This document shows, one piece after another, positions 1-11,524 of a stretch of 64,000 bases of DNA. Origin of the DNA: Chiua virens (Eukaryota > Basidiomycota > Agaricomycetes > Boletales > Boletaceae); contig JAHNUO010000008.1 in the NCBI GenBank assembly GCA_019787685.1, positions 1,240,001 to 1,304,000 on the forward strand, read 5' to 3'. The notes beneath the pieces were generated by a model. That model was given only the letters and a program-made list of their open reading frames with translations, was not told where the DNA came from and ran no database searches. Every line of letters starts with the position of its first letter. Position 1 is the first letter of the stretch. The translations under genes were made by a program, and so were the position numbers.

Positions 1-60
1 CAGTCGCATCGTCGGTGCATCACAATCAGTGGTGCTCGCTCAAACCCTCCCACACGGTCA

Positions 61-79
61 GAGGTGTGGTCCACACCTC
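61..79. repeat. Perfect inverted repeat at edge of NTPase segment 1
   Basis: Nine-base arms gaggtgtgg / ccacacctc surround a single t. The palindrome lies directly outside the point (about 81) where sequence shared with NTPase segments 2 and 3 begins. No function can be read from it; it may mark a rearrangement breakpoint. Confidence 0.6.
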
Positions 80-223
80 CGTTCCATGTGGAAGCAGATC
101 CAATATTCACATCCCTGAAAGAAAAGAGAGCCAATCGGAGTTGCGTGGGAATTACTTGGCAAATATTTGATCTGAGTTGATCCCTAACATGCCCCTAATC
201 CCGACTCGCTTAGCTTCCTCGAT

Positions 224-2987
224 ATGACGCCTTCTTCTTCCCGTGACCTTATCCAGGATGACAGCTCCAACGATGGTGATCATCGTCGAATGGATGAGGA
301 GGTGCAACAGGTTCTGGCCGAAGACAAAGTAGAGTGGCGAGCGAACCCATCACTCGGAGAACTGCTCCTAGTGCTCGATGCCATAATTGAGAAGGACCCT
401 CGACTGGATCATAAGTATGCCGACCCTCGGAGCCAGAAGAACCTCTTGAAGGATCACTCCTGGATGAAGTCTGAGATAGAGAGTGCTTGGAAAGAAAAGT
501 CATACCGCAACATTCGCAGACTCGGTACCCATTAATCACGCTTGCACGTCGTTATCTTTTAATTAACCTCCTCATCATCTGTAGCCATTCTTCAACCCGC
601 TACAGTACGACGTGAGTTCAAGTTTCTCTGCCAGTGTGGACCTGTCCTTACGTTGACATCCCTAGAAAATATTTCCCCGGAGCGCCTCAGTAAATTGAGG
701 GCTGCTTTGAGTCGCCCTTTCCGAGGCGATGCCCTCGATGCATTTTTCAACTATCTCGAGCAAAATGACAAGGCATTCAACAATCATCCAAACCAGTACT
801 ATGGCAAGTTTTGCTCCGTAGTCCAAAGCTCGGGTTGTGGAAAGACGCGTTTAATGCTTGAGGTAAATCTCACATAGTGCCTGACGATGCAGTTGACACG
901 TACGCTTCCATGCAGCTCAGAAAAAAGAATGTTTGCGTACTATACATGAACATCCGATCCCCAGAAGACGCCCAAGGAGACGCCCAAGGAGATCCTCCCC
1001 GGGATGATATACCTGCAGACATTCTTACGGCATATTGCAACACTGAACGGGAGTACTCTACACGATGTCGTGCATTTTTCGCAGCGGTCTTCAAAGTCCT
1101 TGGCAGGTTGCCATGGACCCTCGATTGGTGTGAAAATATGCGCGACATCGGAAACATCGCTCGTACCCAGTTTTTTCTAGAGTTACAAGATGAATTTGGC
1201 AAGGTGAGCACGGCGGATTCACGAAATAAATTTCATTGTCACATCGCTACTCGAAGGTCCTAAGAGAAATGTCTTCGTCCTTGCCCACCAAGATCATGGA
1301 GGAGTACTACAAGAAGATGGTGGCTGGAAGGATATCGGCGAGGCAGAACCAACCCAGGCTGGTGATTGCCCTTGATGAGGCTCATGTATTACATGAAACC
1401 CGGATTTCCGATTCAGTTCTGGAAACGGTATTACTCCAGGCCATCAAGGAATATTCCAAGTTGATGCATCCAGTCTGGGTTGTGTTCGCATCAACCATGT
1501 CGAGAGCTGTACACTATCCGTCCCCTCAAACACTGTGTACGTGACACTATTCGTTTGTTGTGTTCTTCATTAAAGTGATCCCAGTTCCCTCCCAAAGGGT
1601 GGCTATAGAGGGACAACTACGTTTCCCGCCATTTATACAGCTTGGATGGGATCAGCATGCTCCATCGCTCAAGGATGCTCTGCAAGATGATGTTGCAACT
1701 GGGGAACACATAATTAAATATGGCCGTCCATTGTGCGCACTTATTTTTTTATTTTTGTGTTTTGCGTCCGTTAATTATTCGCAGATGGATGTCACTGTCG
1801 GAAAACAACAATACCTCCCTTTCAGGCATCCTTGATTTGGCTGGACAGAAACTGTGCGGAGTCGGAATGGCGGCCTTTGACCTACGGATCGACCATCAGG
1901 CTTTCGCCGTACTCGCTCAAAGATTCGGTCTCGACATCACTTTTGGTCACCGTGACGCTGTTCGTTACGCCAAGGATCTGGTTGCAAGTCATCTTCGTGT
2001 ATGCATGAAGACCACCGAGGATCGAGTCTGGAACTACACCACCTATCCCTCAGAGCCCATTCTATCGTGCGCTGCTGCCAACGTGCTACACAGCGACGAC
2101 AACTTGGTTTACGCTTTCACCAGTCTGGCATTGATGGCCAAGGATGGCGTGGTGAACGTTGGGGATACTGGGGAGCTAGTCAGCCGTTTTCTCTGGCTCC
2201 TGGCCAAGGATTTGTTTGTTCGCGAGCCCAAGAGGGTTGTTGTCGATACAAGCAAGCTCCTGGACTGTCATCCAGTGCCAGTCACCGAATTCCTAGAGTT
2301 CTTTTTAGGGCCGCGAGTCTGGAACGCCGTGCCAGGAGCGAGGAAGGAGTTTGAGAATGCATATATCAACTTTTCCCACTGGGTTTCGATGGGTTTCGAT
2401 ATCACACCCTGGGGAGAGGACGAGCAGCTACTGTCGTGAGTTACATGCATGGTGCCCGAGCTGAAGGCTGCGCTGATCTCATCCATAGCATCGATGATTG
2501 GACTGCGAGTCACTGGGTACGAACAAGCGCTATCCAGTGTTGTCATCGGCAGCCCATGATTGACAAAGTGATTCCCATGTACTTCAAACCGGGTTTCAAC
2601 CATCAGGGAATATCCCATATTTTCATTTCAGACAAGGCTCGAAACCGCTCTCAGCGTCCCAGTAAGATCAAGCGAGGTCATAAGAGTATTGCCCCGGACT
2701 ACCACGGCCCCCCCTATATCGCCGTGTTGGTTGACTTCGACGTGGAAGCATCGCCACTGGAGGCCACGCTAGACCCTGGCAAGGATGGTGAAGACATGTG
2801 TTTCCGTATATATGCAGGTGGTCTTGATGAAAACACGTATCCTTTCCTTAAGGGCCACGCCAATCTCAGCGAAACTCTGAAGGACCTGTATACGAGATTC
2901 TCATCTCCAGGCCCGACGTATTTGGAGACACTCGAGGACCGAATGCAGTTTGGCAGGTCTAGGGAGGCACGTTATATGAATTGTTGA
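224..2987 (+). CDS. P-loop NTPase family protein, copy 1 (807 aa)
   Basis: Seven exons give an uninterrupted 807-residue reading frame: 224-524, 606-862, 916-1203, 1257-1536, 1585-1732, 1785-2435, 2489-2987. Introns are 48-81 nt with gt/ag ends. A Walker A-like motif (SSGCGKTR, about residues 175-182) and a Walker B-like motif (LVIALDEAH, about 317-325) indicate ATP or GTP binding. The N-terminal 100 residues are acidic and hydrophilic. The C-terminal third has no motif I can name. Similar lone-NTPase architectures occur in fungal Crinkler (CRN)/RHS-like families, but that link is inference and the function is unknown. The reading frame is intact, with the same exon lengths as copy 2. An alternative splice could remove 611-665 or join 524 directly to 666. 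Confidence 0.75.
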
Positions 2988-3171
2988 GATGGATTCAAGT
3001 ATTGTAATTGTAATTTTGTTAGTTCGAGTGATGAAAAGGTTTGAAGCAGGCAGGTTTGTAGTATCCGAACAATGATTTGTTAGTGCGTAGTCAACCACGT
3101 CCCAATATCTTGCCGTAAAGGCTCAGATTAACTGAATCAATGATCGTAGTAACCATATCGGCGATCTCGAC

Positions 3172-3312
3172 CTACAAGGCATTTGTTAACATTACTTCGT
3201 GGTTCCGATAGTCAATGACGTACCCAACCATGACCGCCTTGACGGAGACCCGTTTGGCCACTAGTGTAGCCTTAGAGTGCACGGATACCTGCTGAAATCG
3301 CACGTCTCTGTC
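3172..3312 (-). pseudogene. 3' end of an unidentified gene, remnant in segment 1
   Basis: The minus strand carries a short reading frame ending in a stretch matching 24874-25020 in segment 2 (shared core VGYVIDYRN, then LTNAL and a stop). Compared with segment 2, several bases are missing around 3245, which breaks the frame. Upstream of 3312 the two segments diverge. I do not recognise the protein. Confidence 0.4.
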
Positions 3313-3644
3313 AGCGCGACGCCAAAAGGCCACACCGACATCTACATGGAACAGTATGATGTCATTCATCCACGCACAGTCAACAGGGAGCCATATCATG
3401 CAACCAATTTCAACTATGTACAAAACTGGTTTACTTGCTGCATTGCCCTCGACCCTCATCGAAACAGGGAGGTCGCAGTGGGGGTCTTGCCGCTGTCCAA
3501 ATGGTGGCGTCCGGTGCTGGTGTGCACTTCCATTGCTCGTTTGGGGTCCACAAATACTTCTATCCAGTACGTATATGTAGCATGTGCGTAACCTGGAGTG
3601 TATGTACTAGGACGCCTACCAACCGCGGGCCCAGATAGATATGA

Positions 3645-3870
3645 TTGGTCTCGCAGTCCAGGGTGAGCCTATTTCTAGCTTCATTGAATGAATGTCACGA
3701 AACTGAAGCGACGACGTCGGTGATATCAGCACGATTCTCATTCAAAGGCACTGCCAGCCGATCAGTCAAGCGATTCTGGCCGGGTTTGCAGGTGTTCTGC
3801 CGAGATCAGCGACTCGAAATCTTGTGTATATTTGCGTCGAAATACCCGTCCAAAACGAGGGCACCCTGCA
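3645..3870. repeat. Remnant of the MFS-gene 5' end / segment left flank
   Basis: From about 3735 the sequence matches the regions upstream of NTPase copies 2 (21550-21665) and 3 (33870-33990), including the shared core ggcgactcgaaatcttgt-like stretch (one base differs here). In those copies this sequence lies at the 5' end of the MFS pseudogene. Here it abuts the ZW10-like remnant, so it looks like the edge of another broken segment. Confidence 0.55.
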
Positions 3871-5341
3871 AAGTTTTCGAGGGTGGGTGCCGCCCACTGG
3901 TATCGGTAACGTGGCCATTCATTGGTGGATGTTTCTTTGGAGAGTGGTTCCTGTCGACTGCTCGAAGTTGATGCTGCCGGTCCTGCAGAAGGTACTACGA
4001 GTGGACGGTCTGGTAGGGCCACTTCGTTGACCACCGAATCGTCCGTCAAGGACCGTCCCAGATCTCGTCTTCCTCGTTGCGCTGTTCTGGCGCGGTTTCC
4101 AACGAATCCTGACTGCTCGTAGAGGGTGGTTCTCCAACTGGTTAGTCATTTCCAATATTCCAGCCCAAGCTTCACTCGGATCTGGCTCCGCTTTCTCCGA
4201 CGAGCCCGGCTTAGAAGCGGGTGACTCCCCTGGTTCTTCAACATCGTCATCGAAGCCCCGTCCATCCTCCGTATCAATGCCTGAACTTATCTTTAGGCTG
4301 CGGACATCATTCGATTTATCCGTGGGAGCAGGCGAAATCGGCACAGGTTCCTCACGACCGTTGATGACCGAGATAAACTCGGCAACAAGCGTGTCTTTGG
4401 GACGACCAGAATAGGTTCCCGAACATCGTCTAGGATACGTTGCGTCGTCCTTTCTCGAAGTGTGCGCAAACATTGTTAACCCAGTTCTTGATTCCCCTCT
4501 CAAAGGTGTCTCCTGCGAGTAGTCCAACGACGTATTTCGCCTAAAATCGACGGAATATCTCTAGTCACATTCAGGAACACAGGAAGGGCATCAAAATTTG
4601 AAGGAAGCGAAGGGACGAGTAGGCGGGTCATGATAAATGTCGTGAATGATTTGGAAAAACTCCTCGCAAATGTCTCGCATTGCGAAAGAGGGAGGGGGGG
4701 AAATAGTTTATCGCTGATGAATTCCAGTATACATGATAAATTGCCGAGGGGTGTGGGGTGATTGGCGGATGAAGGGAGACATTGCGATCTGTAAATGAAG
4801 GAACCGAATTGGGAATTGGTCTGGTTCATGTGAATACGATAACAAGGTGGTCGAGAGTAGTCGATATAATGTGTGGATAGGTCACGTCGCGAACTCATCA
4901 TATGTGCCGACAATGAGGACGAAGAGAGCGGTATAGGATTATTTGGACTTGGAACTAGACGAGAAATTTCAAACATTAGAGACAACGATCGCTCAAACAA
5001 GGTCTCGGACCAACCGAACACAAAGCTTGGATCAGATGACGTCCGACGTCGGTGACACTACCACGATTTGTGGGTATGCATTATTCAACAACTCCTCGAC
5101 CCGGATTATAAGTACACGTAACTTTGACTGCGTGATGGATTCAGATACACAAACGTGTCAAGCTGCTAGGCGACCCACCCTCATGTTTGACATGATGACC
5201 ACCTTCCCTAGGTCGGATCGTGTCCAGTAGGTGGGTCAATTGCGCGTTCGCCAATAGATGTTGTACCTTATCGAGCTGCGTCTTGCGTTCCGCAAGATGT
5301 GACAGTGACGCATACAGCGCATCCGCGTTCAAACGAGACAT
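3870..5341 (-). pseudogene. ZW10/Dsl1-like protein, degenerate copy
   Basis: Read 5'->3' on the minus strand, disconnected frames give in order: an N-terminal-type helix (5341-5200, SHLAERKTQLDKVQ), a middle part (5021-4560, SFTTFIMTRLLVPSLPSNF), a stretch with NWVNNVCAHFEKGRR (about 4535-4440) and an acidic linker (4300-4140, GFDDDVEEPGESPASKPG, then DPSEAW). This order and these motifs resemble fungal ZW10 proteins, which tether Golgi-to-ER vesicles (Dsl1/NRZ complex). Frames change several times and stops intervene, so it is a pseudogene. Family assignment is from memory of motif style and is moderate at best. It is inverted relative to the related fragment at 25926-26660. Confidence 0.45.
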
Positions 5342-5344
5342 ACC

Positions 5345-5720
5345 CCATCCCAGTCAAATTTACGATTACGAACAATCGTGTGATGGATGTCGTCGCCGAT
5401 GTGTTGTTGCACCCGACAGAACAAAACTGTGTCAGTGATCATCGGGGGAACCGTTGCCATCGATGGGCGGGAACGAGGATGAAGTGGGGGTGACGAACCG
5501 CAACACTGGTGAGATTTTGAGGACATTGCTGATCAACAACAAGCATACATTCTGCCTGAATACAATTGACAGGCAAAGCGTCCGCCAGGAGCACATCGTA
5601 CTTTTCAGTCCTCGATCTGTTTAAATAGGCAGAAGTCAAAATATGAGGGTGTAATTGTGTGGCGTCCAAGGGAATATAAGTACCACCGGATGAATACTCT
5701 TCCTTCATGTCGAAAGGTCA
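5345..5720 (-). other. Segment shared, inverted, with 25500-25740
   Basis: The minus strand here aligns with the plus strand of 25520-25740 (shared core gtgttgcggttcgtca). It continues the ZW10-containing duplication upstream. Open frames exist on both strands in both copies and I cannot tell which, if either, is coding. Confidence 0.45.
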
Positions 5721-5739
5721 GTGGCATCACAGAAGAGCA

Positions 5740-6590
5740 CCCTGTATTACTTGCATCGTATGAGAAATAGGGACTCAGGCTTGGGAACAGGCGTAGAAGG
5801 GTCGTCTTTAGTAGTGAAGAACAGGGCACCCAGGATGCCAGAACCCTTCTTTCCAGCTTCGTCAAGTCGCTGAAGAGGCAGTTCACCACTCCGGGGCTCT
5901 GCCTCGACTCGTGCTCCTAGGCTGGCTTGTTGATCCACTAGCTTCTTCGTCCCACAGTGTACTCGTCAAGCGTGACGACCACTGTGCAGGTCGGTACGTG
6001 GCCGGTATCTCTCCATTAAGGCCGAGTGGTCATAGCAGAGCAGATGTGCTCAAGGCACTTGGTTTTTTGATTTGGAACGATGATCTACAGGCCTGTCCGG
6101 TGAGGGCTGATCGATGATCGCCGTGCTAATGTCGTCTTCACGTCTTCGCAACCCCCAATGCCAACGCAAAACGCGACGCATCGTACTGTTCCGAACACCC
6201 GGGCCCTTGAGTGGGATGCGCTTTCCCACGACGCCGAGGCGTTCGTAGAGTGATTTTGAGACACAGAGGATACACCACGTGTCGTCGGCGTCGCATTGGA
6301 TGTGATGGGCTTTGAAGAACCTGCGTGGCGTATCAATTTGTCAGTTAAGGTTCGAGTTCAGGATGGTCGGAACAGACGTTGTGAATGGGGAGGCTGAAAG
6401 CGTACGCGCAGAGTTCGGGGAGGGTGAATTGGGTGGTCGAGTAGGTCGTTTCCAAAGAGATGAACGGGTGGAAATTACACAAACTTGGTACACAAATGGA
6501 TATGATGTGGCTAGTCGATCTATTTGTGAGGAAGGCAAGTGCTCAGCTTGATTTTCGACTGATGCCGCTGGCATCCCTGGATCATTAGCA
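5740..6590. other. No supported gene; possible decayed coding DNA on minus strand
   Basis: Short minus-strand frames (for example around 6300-6210, containing SKSLYERLGVVGK) look protein-like but are interrupted by stops, and no splice pattern restores a long frame. A decayed gene is possible. I cannot identify it; a resemblance to RNase P/MRP subunits was considered but not supported. Confidence 0.3.
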
Positions 6591-7704
6591 CTACCGAGCG
6601 CCATATACAAGATCACCCATGACAATATTGTCAATCAACTTCGTCTTCCCTACCCAAACAGCACCGCTCAAAGCCACCGCTTCACCATCACCTGAGTTTC
6701 TTTGCGACAGTCCCTCCAAGACCTCAAATGTATCCGCGTCATTCATCTGGATATAGTCCAACTGCATGTTAATCCCCCTCGAAGCAGCATCCTTGACTGC
6801 CCCCACCACCAGCATCTCAGCTGCACGTATACATGCATCTTTGGTCTCCCCCGCCAACCATCCAGACTCGGCTGCTTGTAGCGCTCTATAAAGCGTATTT
6901 GCAACCGAACGCTCGTCCCCCGACAGATGGACATTCCTCGATGACAGCGCCAACCCATCGACCGGATCGCGCTCCGTTGGTACGATGTGGACGTGCGCCG
7001 CATCCGGATGCGCAAGGAGCAAGTCGCGGCACATCCGACGCAACAAGAGCGCCTGCTGGATATCCTTTTGACCAAAGTAGGCATTCGTCGGCTGCGGGTG
7101 CGGCGTGTCAGCGACACACGGATAAGGGGATGAACATGGGACGACATACTTGAACGACGTTGAACAGCTTGGTCACGATCGTCGCCACGCCTCTGAAAAA
7201 GTGGGGTCGGCTCGTACCTTCCATCTGGTGACTGTACCCCTTGACGTCGACGAACGTACCCTTTTGCAGGGAGACGTCCTGCTCGATCCCGGATGGGTAC
7301 ATGTCCTGGACACCGGGTAGGAATACGGCAGAGGGTGTCCGGACATCACCCGAGATAGTCACCTGCTGCTTCATCAGTTGCTCGAGATCGGCGGGGAGGG
7401 TACGCGGGTAGACACCGAGATCTTCATGTGGCGCAAACTGGGCGGGGTTGACAAAGATAGAGACGACAGTCAAGTCGTTTTCCTGGAGCGACCTGCGAAC
7501 TGTGTTAGATGCGTGAGCGGACGTCCGTGTCCTGGATTCGGGAGATGACAGACCCAGAGAAAGGTGACCGTCATGCAAAGCGCCCATAGTGGGCACGAAA
7601 CCGACAGTTTTCTTCAGATCAAAGGCGGTTTGTCTCCATGTCCTGTACGTTGGAATGGTGTTCAGAATCGGGATGGGAGTGTTTGGGAGTGTGAAAGACG
7701 ACAT
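6591..7704 (-). CDS. panC: Pantoate--beta-alanine ligase (pantothenate synthetase), 333 aa
   Basis: Joins pantoate and beta-alanine with ATP, the last step of pantothenate (vitamin B5) synthesis before coenzyme A. Three exons (7704-7554, 7499-7150, 7091-6591) with introns of 54 and 58 nt restore the whole family. The HIGH-type nucleotide site VPTMGALHDGHLSL is at about residues 37-50, followed by SIFVNPAQF, the pantoate-site region with HFFRGVATIVTKLFNVVQP, FGQKDIQQ, and the KMSKS-equivalent region LALSSRNVHLS. Length fits the family (280-340 aa). The start at 7704 gives MSSF. An in-frame ATG at 7761 would add 19 residues rich in Arg and hydrophobics, a possible mitochondrial presequence. Fungal genes of this kind are also called PAN6. 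Confidence 0.93.
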
Positions 7705-7982
7705 CGTGAACCTGCGGGCGTGATGAAAGACTCGCAAGTTACGCCAAATGGGCGTAAGCATGCAGAAAGCTGGTGCAGGAGTTAATTAAATGTGCGCGAG
7801 AACACACAAGAATGGTATGGGAGCATGTCAACCTTGTCTCAAGTATAGAGTCAGACGTTGCTACTAGTTTAGCCACGTGGGACGAACCACAACGTTTCAA
7901 CAGCCCATTGACAGTCTACAAACGGCGGGTTGAGGTTGAACTCTCGAGTCCCATTCATGTCGTGAAGCTGGCGCTGAACAGC

Positions 7983-8027
7983 GTGACTCTGATATTTGTT
8001 TGTCAGAGTCACGGGCATTATGCCCGT
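7983..8027. repeat. Two adjacent hairpins
   Basis: The first has ten-base arms gtgactctga / tcagagtcac (7983-7992, 8003-8012). The second, overlapping by two bases, has eight-base arms acgggcat / atgcccgt around a single t (8011-8018, 8020-8027). They lie between the 5' side of panC and the 3' end of the dolichyldiphosphatase gene. A role is unknown. Confidence 0.55.
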
Positions 8028-8174
8028 CACCCGGACGGACCCACGCCTCGCAGGATGGATCTCAGCGCTTGGGGTCCGGGTTGATCGGTATCAGCGGAAG
8101 CCTATCTCTACAGCAATCCGACCCTTCTCCGTCATGATCGGGTATCGCAATGACATCCATTAGCAATATTCGGG

Positions 8175-9102
8175 TCATTCTACGTGTTTCTGCCTTCGAT
8201 ATGCAGCTTTCCAATGCTTCCATTCTATCTCTCGCCCGCCGTCAGACCAGACCGCCCATCCGTCCCTGATTTGCATCCAAGTCACCACGGGGTGAGCAAG
8301 AATGGCTGCACGCACGCGCCCAAAGATCGAAAGTGGTCGCGTGCAGGGAAGCAACTCCGTCAGGACGTAATGTACAATACCCAGGCTGACGCCAATGCCG
8401 ACTCCCCAGATCACCTGATGTGGTGTGTGGTACAACAAGTTCAATCTAAGCAAGAGAACGTTCACACTCCTGCCAAGTATTGGTGTGAACCTCTCTTACC
8501 TTGAGTAGGCAACAAGTACGACCCACGCAACGATGCCAAAGTACACAATAGACCTGAACACTTGATCGAGCAGGGCATTCCCGCAGGAGGCAAACTGATG
8601 GCGGAAATACATGTGGCAGACCAGAAAGCCACCAAAATACCCCATGTATTGGCTGTGTGACGACGGAAAGCCATACCCGTTCAGATGAAGGCTACTTCCT
8701 GGGATCAATGGAGTTCAGCGCTCACGTTACCTGGGAAATAGTATGACGCGTACCATCCGGTCGTTCCTCCTTGATGATGTGCTTCAAGATGTAATTGAAC
8801 ACTTCCGAAAGGAATTGACCTGCCCACATGTTGATGATGGTGAGCTCACGCGTCTGTACAGCGAGCACGGCATATGCGGGCTAGTTGCAGGTCTGGTCTG
8901 CTGGCGTACGATTGGTACAACAAGATGGTGCTGTTGACGCACCATGAGAAGAATGGGGCTCAAGGTGAGCAATGCCAACACGAGGGAGGTATCTGAGGAA
9001 GCATCGTCTGAAATAGCGCCAGTCAGCGTTAATGACATCGATAACACGTTGTCGAGCCTTACATAGGACATATGTCAGCTCCAACGGAACTCTGGTCGTC
9101 AT
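8175..9102 (-). CDS. CAX4: Dolichyldiphosphatase, PAP2 family (233 aa)
   Basis: An ER-membrane enzyme that recycles dolichyl diphosphate to dolichyl phosphate for N-glycosylation. Five exons (9102-9063, 9007-8943, 8880-8754, 8698-8500, 8445-8175) splice to 233 residues, normal for the family. The PAP2 motifs appear in order: KHIIKEERPDG, GYGFPSSHSQ, and SRLNLLYHTPHQV, the last bridging the final intron. The Gln after the last His, where other PAP2 enzymes have Asp, is usual in the dolichyl branch. Several hydrophobic segments are predicted (LVLALLTLSPILLM; VYFGIVAWVVLVAYS; WGVGIGVSLGIVHYVL). The conserved tail HPVVTWMQIRDGWAVW supports the orthologue call. Also called CWH8/DOLPP1. Confidence 0.93.
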
Positions 9103-9538
9103 TTTTGTGCGCGTCTTGGTCGGAAGGAACTTTAACACAGCCCGTCACGGGCCGCAACCACGTGCCCTGCTAACCATGGGCGCTTGCCAACTTGTGCATG
9201 AACATTTATCAAGGACCGACGTGGCCGTCAAAACCTCTCCCTACGATCCTCAAAAGATGGTTCTTGAGATTCAAATAAATCAGAATTCTTCACCTTCGTT
9301 GTGGGCTGGCGACTCATCAGCCTTCGAAATGCTGTACGTGTGATGCTCGCTGACTCGATCGCTTGTCACTCAGATCCGGACAAATGCTGTGTCTAGCTCG
9401 AGTCAAGATTCCTTTTTTTTTCACGAGATCAGTTCAGCCTTTGGTAATATCACGCCGTCTGTCTATAAAAAAGGACGCATCGTGCATGAAGGGTCGTTCT
9501 TTACTGGCGCTTTCGCCCTTCTCAAACCTCCCCATTGA
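9103..9538. promoter_or_regulatory. Shared 5' region of two divergent genes
   Basis: This 436-bp interval separates the start codons of dolichyldiphosphatase (-) and the BCS1-like gene (+), so it must hold both promoters. A tataaaa run at about 9464-9470, roughly 70 bp upstream of the plus-strand ATG, is a plausible TATA element. No other motif is clear. Confidence 0.4.
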
Positions 9539-11524
9539 ATGGCCTCGTTGCAGCAGGTCGTTGAGCAGCTTGCGTTGCTCGCCGCTACGGGTCCTAATGG
9601 TACTGGCAATGCCGATACTTCCTCTACGACATCTGTCCCCCAAGGGCCTCTCGATCTCGTGACATCTATCGTTAAAATGCTCTTCTCCGCTGCTGCACTT
9701 CGGGAATGGGCGATTGTCTTGGTCATTGGTAGCCTTTTTGAAACCGCCCGCAGATTCCTATCTTCACTGTGGTATTGCTTGATCAACTCATTTTTCGTCA
9801 CGGCCGTTTTCGAGGACGAGGACGTTAGCTTCCGTAAGGCACTGGTTTTTAATTTGTGACTGGTTCACGTCTTGATTTGATCTTTCGCTACAGAATGGAT
9901 CATGCTTTGGTTATCCAAGCAACCCTCATGGAGTGCGTCGGCTGTCGTAGGATATCGATCGTGGGTACTGACTCAGAATTTTCGCAGAAGGAGCGCGGAA
10001 CGTTCAAGTCAGCACATCCAACTTTGACCTCCATGCGGTGCAGATGGACTCCAGCGAGGATACGAGTGCCCACTCACGGAACGTGACTTATCTTCCGGCA
10101 GTGTCGGAATCATATACTCTTTGGTACAGATATCATTGGATGAGGGTCACTCGCTCGATCGAATCGCATCGAGGTGGATGGTCTACCAGAGAAACGCTTA
10201 CCTTGAGGTAGGTTTCATCATTGAAATATGGACCAAAGCTCAATGGTGGACCTAGTATCATGACTCGTGACCATGGCATGCTTTCAGGGATCCTCCAGGA
10301 AGCTAGGAATGAGTACATAGAGGCTCAAAAGGACAAGATTTCTATTTTTGTTTCAGATAGATATCAAGGGTACTGTGTCGACTTGGATCGGGCTTGAAGC
10401 GCTTGCTAACCACATTTTATTGGCAGTAATGGCTGGAGGGAACTTGCTACGCGTCCCAAGCGGCCGCTCAACTCGATTATACTGGACCCGGGCATCACAG
10501 ATCTTGTTGTCGAGGATGTGCAAGATTTCCTGCAGAGCAAGGAATGGTATGCCGAGCGAGGTATTCCATTTCGCCGTGGATATCTACTTGTTCGTTTCCT
10601 CCCTCTCGCGCATACTTTTACACTGACTCGGTTCCTTAGTACGGTGCACCCGGATCTGGCAAGACATCTCTCATCCATAGTATTGCTGGGGAAGTGGGCT
10701 TGAATGTCTACATCATCTCGCTCTCCCGCTCCGGATTGGATGACACCACTCTCTCCGAACTAATCTCAGCTCTCCCCGAGAGATGCATCGCACTCATGGA
10801 AGACATCGATGCCGCCTTCCACCACGGTCTCAATCGCGAGTCTCCACACACATCGTCTACCCAAACGTCCAACGACCCTGATCAACAACAAGAAAGCAAA
10901 GGTCCCCCCGTCCCCGGCGGCAACCGCGTATCTCTGAGCGGACTCTTGAACGCGCTTGACGGTATTGGTGCACAGGAAGGCCGCGTTCTATTTGCGACGA
11001 CCAACAAGTATACCTCACTCGATCCAGCCCTATGTCGACCTGGTCGCATGGACTTGCACATCGAGTTCAACCTCGCGAGTCAATTCCAGGCCGAGGAACT
11101 CTTCAAGCGGTTTTATGCCCCCACAGCATCTGCGACTTCTACGGAACCCACACGTGCGGACGGGGTCGTGGACGGCAAGGTAGACGAGAAAGAGTGTCCT
11201 CCGGAAGACCTCGTCGATTTGTCCGAGGCACGGACGTCGACCATGCGCAGCTGCTCGTCTTCACCCGTCTCACGGTCTAAAAAGACTGAGAACGGCGACG
11301 CGCTAGGGCCTACGTATGTCGGTGTATCCCACCGCGCCCGCGGACCCGCCCTCTCGCTCGCGCGCATTGACCAGCTTGCAGCCCAATTCGCACACGCGGT
11401 TCCGGAGCGACGGGTGTCGATGGCGAGTCTGCAGGGTTTTTTGATGATGCACAAGACGCGAGCGTTTGGCGCTGTCGAGGAGATTGAAGCGTGGGTGAAA
11501 AGGGAGTTGGCGGAGAGAAAATAA
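9539..11524 (+). CDS. BCS1-like mitochondrial AAA ATPase (571 aa)
   Basis: Six exons (9539-9833, 9894-9932, 9988-10207, 10256-10369, 10427-10589, 10640-11524) keep frame throughout. The N-terminus has a single hydrophobic segment (about residues 55-90), then a BCS1 N-terminal domain (SKQPSWKGARNVQVSTSNFD, and the YRYHWMRVTR block). The AAA module follows, with Walker A GAPGSGKT (279-286), Walker B CIALMEDIDAAF (about 326-337) and sensor/arginine region LFATTNKYTSLDPAL...RPGRMD. Known BCS1 inserts the Rieske protein into respiratory complex III. Fungi carry many BCS1 paralogues, so whether this is the true BCS1 is undecided. A serine-rich, charged insertion separates the AAA core from the C-terminal helix. 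Divergent from the dolichyldiphosphatase gene, with 436 bp between starts. Confidence 0.9.

Larger units (their letters stand above)
81..3312. repeat. Dispersed NTPase segment, copy 1
   Basis: This stretch is collinear with 21690-25020 and, up to about 3240, with 34010-37246. It holds the conserved 5' flank, the seven-exon NTPase gene and a 3' flank with remnants of another reading frame. Compared with copy 3, about 163 bp are missing just after position 96, between two short gcag repeats. Copy 1 is visibly closer to copy 2 than to copy 3. No MFS gene is visible upstream because the window starts here. Confidence 0.85.

Noticed and set aside
870..1211. Minus-strand frames conserved between the NTPase copies (870-1211, 22622-22963, 34887-35291)
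   Set aside because: Conservation follows from the duplicated plus-strand exons. The antisense protein has no motif and ends at exon boundaries by chance.
5741..6340. RNase P/MRP subunit on the minus strand
   Set aside because: One short YERLGVVGK stretch is suggestive, but stops interrupt the frame and no further motif supports the family.
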